Shown: in pieces, positions 5,293 through 7,336 of the stretch
Layout of the letters: the number at the start of each line of letters is the position of its first letter
Numbering within the stretch: position 1 is the first letter of the stretch
Assembly (NCBI GenBank): GCA_022360415.1
Contig: JAKSDB010000367.1
Span: 1 to 7,336 of the forward strand
DNA from: Chlorobiales bacterium
Lineage (GTDB): Bacteria > Bacteroidota > Chlorobiia > Chlorobiales > Chlorobiaceae
Direction of reading: 5' to 3'
DNA length: 7,336 nt
Made by a program: the position numbers and the translations under genes
The notes under the pieces: model-generated
What the model was told of the DNA's origin: nothing
What the model saw: only the letters and a program-made list of their open reading frames with translations
Databases searched by the model: none

Positions 5293-5934
5293 TTAGTTTG
5301 AAGCCAGCATTGCCGGGCTCTGAAGCTGTGTCATAACCTTTGCTATGAAGCTTTCCAGTTCAGCCGGGAACTTTTCTATGCTTGTGCCATAACCAGGGGC
5401 GGTATAGTATGCGAATGCTTCTGCCCAGTATTCTTCAAGGTTGGTGTTTGCATACTTGCTCGGGCTGAAACCATACTGCTCTTTCATCAGTTTGACCAGG
5501 CTTTTCCATTCCCTGCCGGTAACTTCCAGCCTGCGATCGATAACGTGGCCGAATTCATGGCGAAGCGTGTGTTCGAGTCTTTTTGTCGAGAAGACTATTT
5601 CATCCCTTGTGTAGTTATAGAACCCTCTGCTTCTGTCGGTGACGTAAAGGACCTTGACCTGAGGCAGTTCGATACCATATGCCGTTTCAACCCTGCTTAC
5701 TTCCTTGTTGATTTTATTGAGCCTTTCAAGGCACTGTTCCTTGGCGATTTTTTTCCCGTAGTTGCCTGCGCTTTTGTAAGCTATGAAGCTGTATGTTTGC
5801 TTCGCGACAGCTTCTGCTTCTGAAAGGGTAGCGGCTGGTGTGAAACTGCGTGTCGCCATTGCCGGTGCAGCTGAAAGCATGGTGAGTGTGATTGTTGCTG
5901 CTGTGATCAGGCTTGTGAGTGTTGTGCGTTTCAT
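5293..5934 (-). CDS. Secreted zinc-metalloprotease-like protein (HExxH, gluzincin type)
   Basis: The start at 5934 gives 213 residues and is chosen because GGAGAG (plus 5940-5945) lies five bases upstream and the protein then begins with a textbook Sec signal: MKR, a hydrophobic core, and APAMA before a likely cut after residue 27. A frame extension of 26 residues upstream looks non-coding. The mature part has RHEFGHVIDRR with the zinc motif His126-Glu127-x-x-His130, and about 40 residues later EEYWAEAFAYY (167-177), where Glu168 or Glu172 can be the third zinc ligand. This HExxH plus E-x-x-AE-x-F arrangement resembles the lethal-factor-like (M34/ATLF) gluzincins. Exported to the periplasm or beyond; substrate unknown. 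The gene has its own terminator and diverges from the HinT gene. Family placement is by motif only. Confidence 0.88.
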   Translation of the reverse strand: MKRTTLTSLITAATITLTMLSAAPAMATRSFTPAATLSEAEAVAKQTYSFIAYKSAGNYGKKIAKEQCLERLNKINKEVSRVETAYGIELPQVKVLYVTDRSRGFYNYTRDEIVFSTKRLEHTLRHEFGHVIDRRLEVTGREWKSLVKLMKEQYGFSPSKYANTNLEEYWAEAFAYYTAPGYGTSIEKFPAELESFIAKVMTQLQSPAMLASN

Positions 5935-6010
5935 GATGACTCTCCGGCTTGGTTTCGTTGACGTTTCAACCTTCTTGCGGCAACTACCGTGCCGAAATGC
6001 CGGAGCAATC

Positions 6011-6039
6011 ATTATGTCGTTCTATAACAATAACTTAAA
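6011..6039 (-). promoter_or_regulatory. Possible promoter of the metalloprotease-like gene
   Basis: Read on the minus strand, TTTAAG (plus 6034-6039) and CATAAT (plus 6011-6016) are separated by 17 bases. The -10 fits five of six consensus positions, the -35 only three. It would give a leader of about 70 bases ahead of the start at 5934, and would make the longer reading frame beginning at 6012 untranslatable. Confidence 0.3.
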
Positions 6040-6131
6040 CAGCAACCTTCTTTACGTTGTAGAGATATAACCCAAACGCCCGGCTGCCTCTTTGTGACCC
6101 GAGTGTTCGATTATGAAACAACTAACTCACA

Positions 6132-6166
6132 GGGAAAAAGGGCGCTGTCTGCCCTTCCCGGAGAAG
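6132..6166 (+). promoter_or_regulatory. Hairpin abutting a strong Shine-Dalgarno upstream of hinT
   Basis: GGG (6132-6134), an A-rich run and GGGC (6140-6143) can pair with GCCC (6151-6154), TT and CCC (6157-6159), leaving a 7-base loop and a 3-base A bulge. The 3' arm ends directly at GGAGAAG (6160-6166), which is ideally placed for an ATG at 6172 in the hinT frame. The rest of 5935-6255 holds the divergent promoter region and nothing else I can name. Confidence 0.35.
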
Positions 6167-6255
6167 TTTCCATGGTTTCGTTTTTTGGGGAGCAAGTGCG
6201 TACATTAGTCAAAGGCCCTGACGCGCAAGACAACAAGCATGAAATCACTATTCAT

Positions 6256-6639
6256 ATGGCACATACCAGTCCCGATTGCCTGTTCTGTAAAATCGTCCGA
6301 GGAGATATCCCTGCGGACATTGTCTATCGAGACGAGCACGTCCTTGCATTCAGGGATATCAACCCGGCTGCCCCTCAGCACCTGCTGATTATCCCGCTGA
6401 AACACATTCCTTCGCTGAACGATCTGTCCGGTGAAGAGGATACCGTGATTGCGGGCCATGTCATGATGGCGGCGAAAACTGTCGCCCGTGAAGCAGGGAT
6501 CGACAAGTCAGGCTACCGCCTTGTTTTCAATACCGGTCCGGATTCCCTGCAAAGCGTTTTTCATATTCATGGCCACCTTGTCGGCGGCGAGAGAATGGGC
6601 TGGCCGCCGTTTCCCGGTGCTTCGGCAGAGCACGGATAG
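6256..6639 (+). CDS. hinT: HinT-type histidine triad (HIT) nucleotide-binding hydrolase
   Basis: The 127-residue form beginning MAHTSPDCLFCKIV matches the usual length of HinT/HINT1 proteins (about 115-126), which hydrolyse nucleoside phosphoramidates and aminoacyl-adenylates as cytoplasmic homodimers. Visible blocks are CLFCKIVRGDIPA (8-20), the INPAAPQHLLIIPLKH strand region (35-50) with His50, GYRLVFNTG (86-94), and the triad FHIHGHLVGG (102-111) with His103, His105 and His107, where His105 is the expected nucleophile. The residue between the last two histidines is Gly rather than the usual hydrophobic one. The C-terminal WPPFPG fits the HinT branch. The start is debatable: 6256 has no good ribosome binding site, whereas an in-frame ATG at 6172 has GGAGAAG five bases upstream and would add 28 residues absent from typical members. 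The stop lies inside the first unit of an octamer repeat. Confidence 0.92.
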   Translation: MAHTSPDCLFCKIVRGDIPADIVYRDEHVLAFRDINPAAPQHLLIIPLKHIPSLNDLSGEEDTVIAGHVMMAAKTVAREAGIDKSGYRLVFNTGPDSLQSVFHIHGHLVGGERMGWPPFPGASAEHG

Positions 6640-6684
6640 GATAGCTGGATAGCGAGATGGCCAGTTGGCTGGATAGCCGGGTAG
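6637..6684. repeat. Degenerate octamer tandem repeat (six units)
   Basis: Read in eights the sequence is TAGGATAG, CTGGATAG, CGAGATGG, CCAGTTGG, CTGGATAG, CCGGGTAG, so a consensus near CTGGATAG recurs with two exact copies 24 bases apart. The first unit contains the hinT stop codon and the array ends 38 bases before the aconitase start. It shows no hairpin or T-tract and is not a terminator. Confidence 0.55.
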
Positions 6685-6722
6685 AAAAGAGTGCTTTTGA
6701 GTTTTGACCTTGAGAGAATGTC

Positions 6723-7336
6723 ATGAATACACGTAATGATCCATTCGGAGCTGTCAGGAAGCTCAGCCTTTCGGATGGAGAGACTCGCTATTACTCTCTC
6801 GAAGCGCTTGAAGCCGGGGGTCTCGGAGATGTTTCGAGGCTGCCGAAAACCATCAAGGTGCTGCTCGAGGCCGTTCTGCGAAATGTCGATGATTATTCCA
6901 TTCGCCAGGATGATGCTGAAGCGGTTGCAGGCTGGAGACCTGAAAACAGTGCCGCCAGGGAGATTCCTTTCAAGCCTGCAAGGGTCGTTCTGCAGGATTT
7001 TACCGGTGTTCCTTCTGTCGTCGACCTTGCCTCACTCCGGGAAGCGTGCCGGGAACTCGGAAACGATCCCGCGAAAATCAACCCGCTCGTTCCCTGCGAT
7101 CTCGTTATCGATCACTCGGTCCAGGTTGATTATTACGGCTGTACTGATGCCCTTGAAAAAAACCTCGACAGGGAATTCGAGAGAAACATGGAACGGTACG
7201 AGTTTCTGAAATGGGGACAGCAGGCATTTGATAATTTCCGCGTCGTTCCGCCGGGAACCGGGATCGTTCATCAGGTTAACCTCGAACATTTCGCGACAGT
7301 CGTCTGCCGGAGCGAGGGCGTGGTGTTTCCCGATTC
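6723..7336 (+). CDS. acnA: Aconitate hydratase A, N-terminal part (runs off the window)
   Basis: The first 204 codons of aconitase are present and the frame is open at the window edge; a complete AcnA would be about 890-920 residues. The enzyme interconverts citrate and isocitrate with a [4Fe-4S] cluster. Family-specific stretches are YYSLEAL (23-29), [16 protein letters not shown] (39-54), [16 protein letters not shown] (88-103), [10 protein letters not shown] (127-136) with D130-H131-S132 near the substrate site, FLKWGQQAF (161-169) and [15 protein letters not shown] (174-188). These mark the AcnA/IRP1 branch, not AcnB. Cluster cysteines lie beyond the visible part. GAGAG at 6712-6716 is six bases before the ATG. 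In a green sulfur bacterium this step would belong to the reductive TCA cycle. It follows hinT on the same strand after 83 bp occupied partly by the octamer repeat. Confidence 0.96.
   Translation, partial: MNTRNDPFGAVRKLSLSDGETRYYSLEALEAGGLGDVSRLPKTIKVLLEAVLRNVDDYSIRQDDAEAVAGWRPENSAAREIPFKPARVVLQDFTGVPSVVDLASLREACRELGNDPAKINPLVPCDLVIDHSVQVDYYGCTDALEKNLDREFERNMERYEFLKWGQQAFDNFRVVPPGTGIVHQVNLEHFATVVCRSEGVVFPD

Noticed and set aside
5935..6012. 26-residue N-terminal extension of the metalloprotease-like protein
   Set aside because: It would bury the signal peptide, lacks a ribosome binding site, and is rich in Arg, Lys and Ser; the GGAGAG site supports the start at 5934.

Overview
The window reads as an ordinary chromosomal stretch of a green sulfur bacterium (Chlorobiota, Chlorobium/Chlorobaculum/Prosthecochloris-like). 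This is inferred from protein content, not from a marker gene. It holds a bacterial deoxyhypusine-synthase-like protein of the type annotated in Chlorobium genomes, a short FSA/TalC-type transaldolase, and a dihydroorotate-dehydrogenase-like flavoprotein of the Bacteroidota/Chlorobiota type. Codon use is balanced (about 50% GC) across the real genes. There is no rRNA, tRNA, CRISPR array or phage gene.

Layout. Positions 42-1822 (+) carry the deoxyhypusine-synthase-like gene and then a transaldolase, probably one transcript. Positions 2751-1806 (-) carry a lipoprotein of the RlpA family followed four bases later by a cysteine-less alkyltransferase-like DNA-repair protein, whose end overlaps the transaldolase end by 17 bp. 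A divergent intergenic region with two inverted repeats separates rlpA from an alpha/beta-hydrolase (2930-3709, +). Next come about 400 bp without a convincing gene. The second part of this gap (3938-4081) is a 144-bp element with near-perfect 17-bp terminal inverted repeats and a 4-bp ATAA target duplication, that is, a MITE-like insertion not previously flagged by any gene call. It lies directly upstream of the ribosome binding site of the dihydroorotate-dehydrogenase-like gene (4113-5099, +).

A secreted zinc-metalloprotease-like protein (5934-5293, -) follows, with a clear rho-independent terminator at 5249-5210. Diverging from it are a HinT-type histidine-triad protein (6256-6639, +), a six-unit degenerate octamer repeat, and the start of aconitase A (6723 to the window edge, +).

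The genes do not form one pathway. Transaldolase and aconitase are central carbon metabolism (aconitase would serve the reductive TCA cycle in a green sulfur bacterium), and RlpA belongs to the cell envelope. The deoxyhypusine-synthase-like, alkyltransferase-like and dihydroorotate-dehydrogenase-like proteins all resemble known enzymes while lacking one or more residues of the classical active site, so their inherited names should be treated with caution. I see no convincing multi-gene novel system. The strongest unexplained structure is the TIR element.
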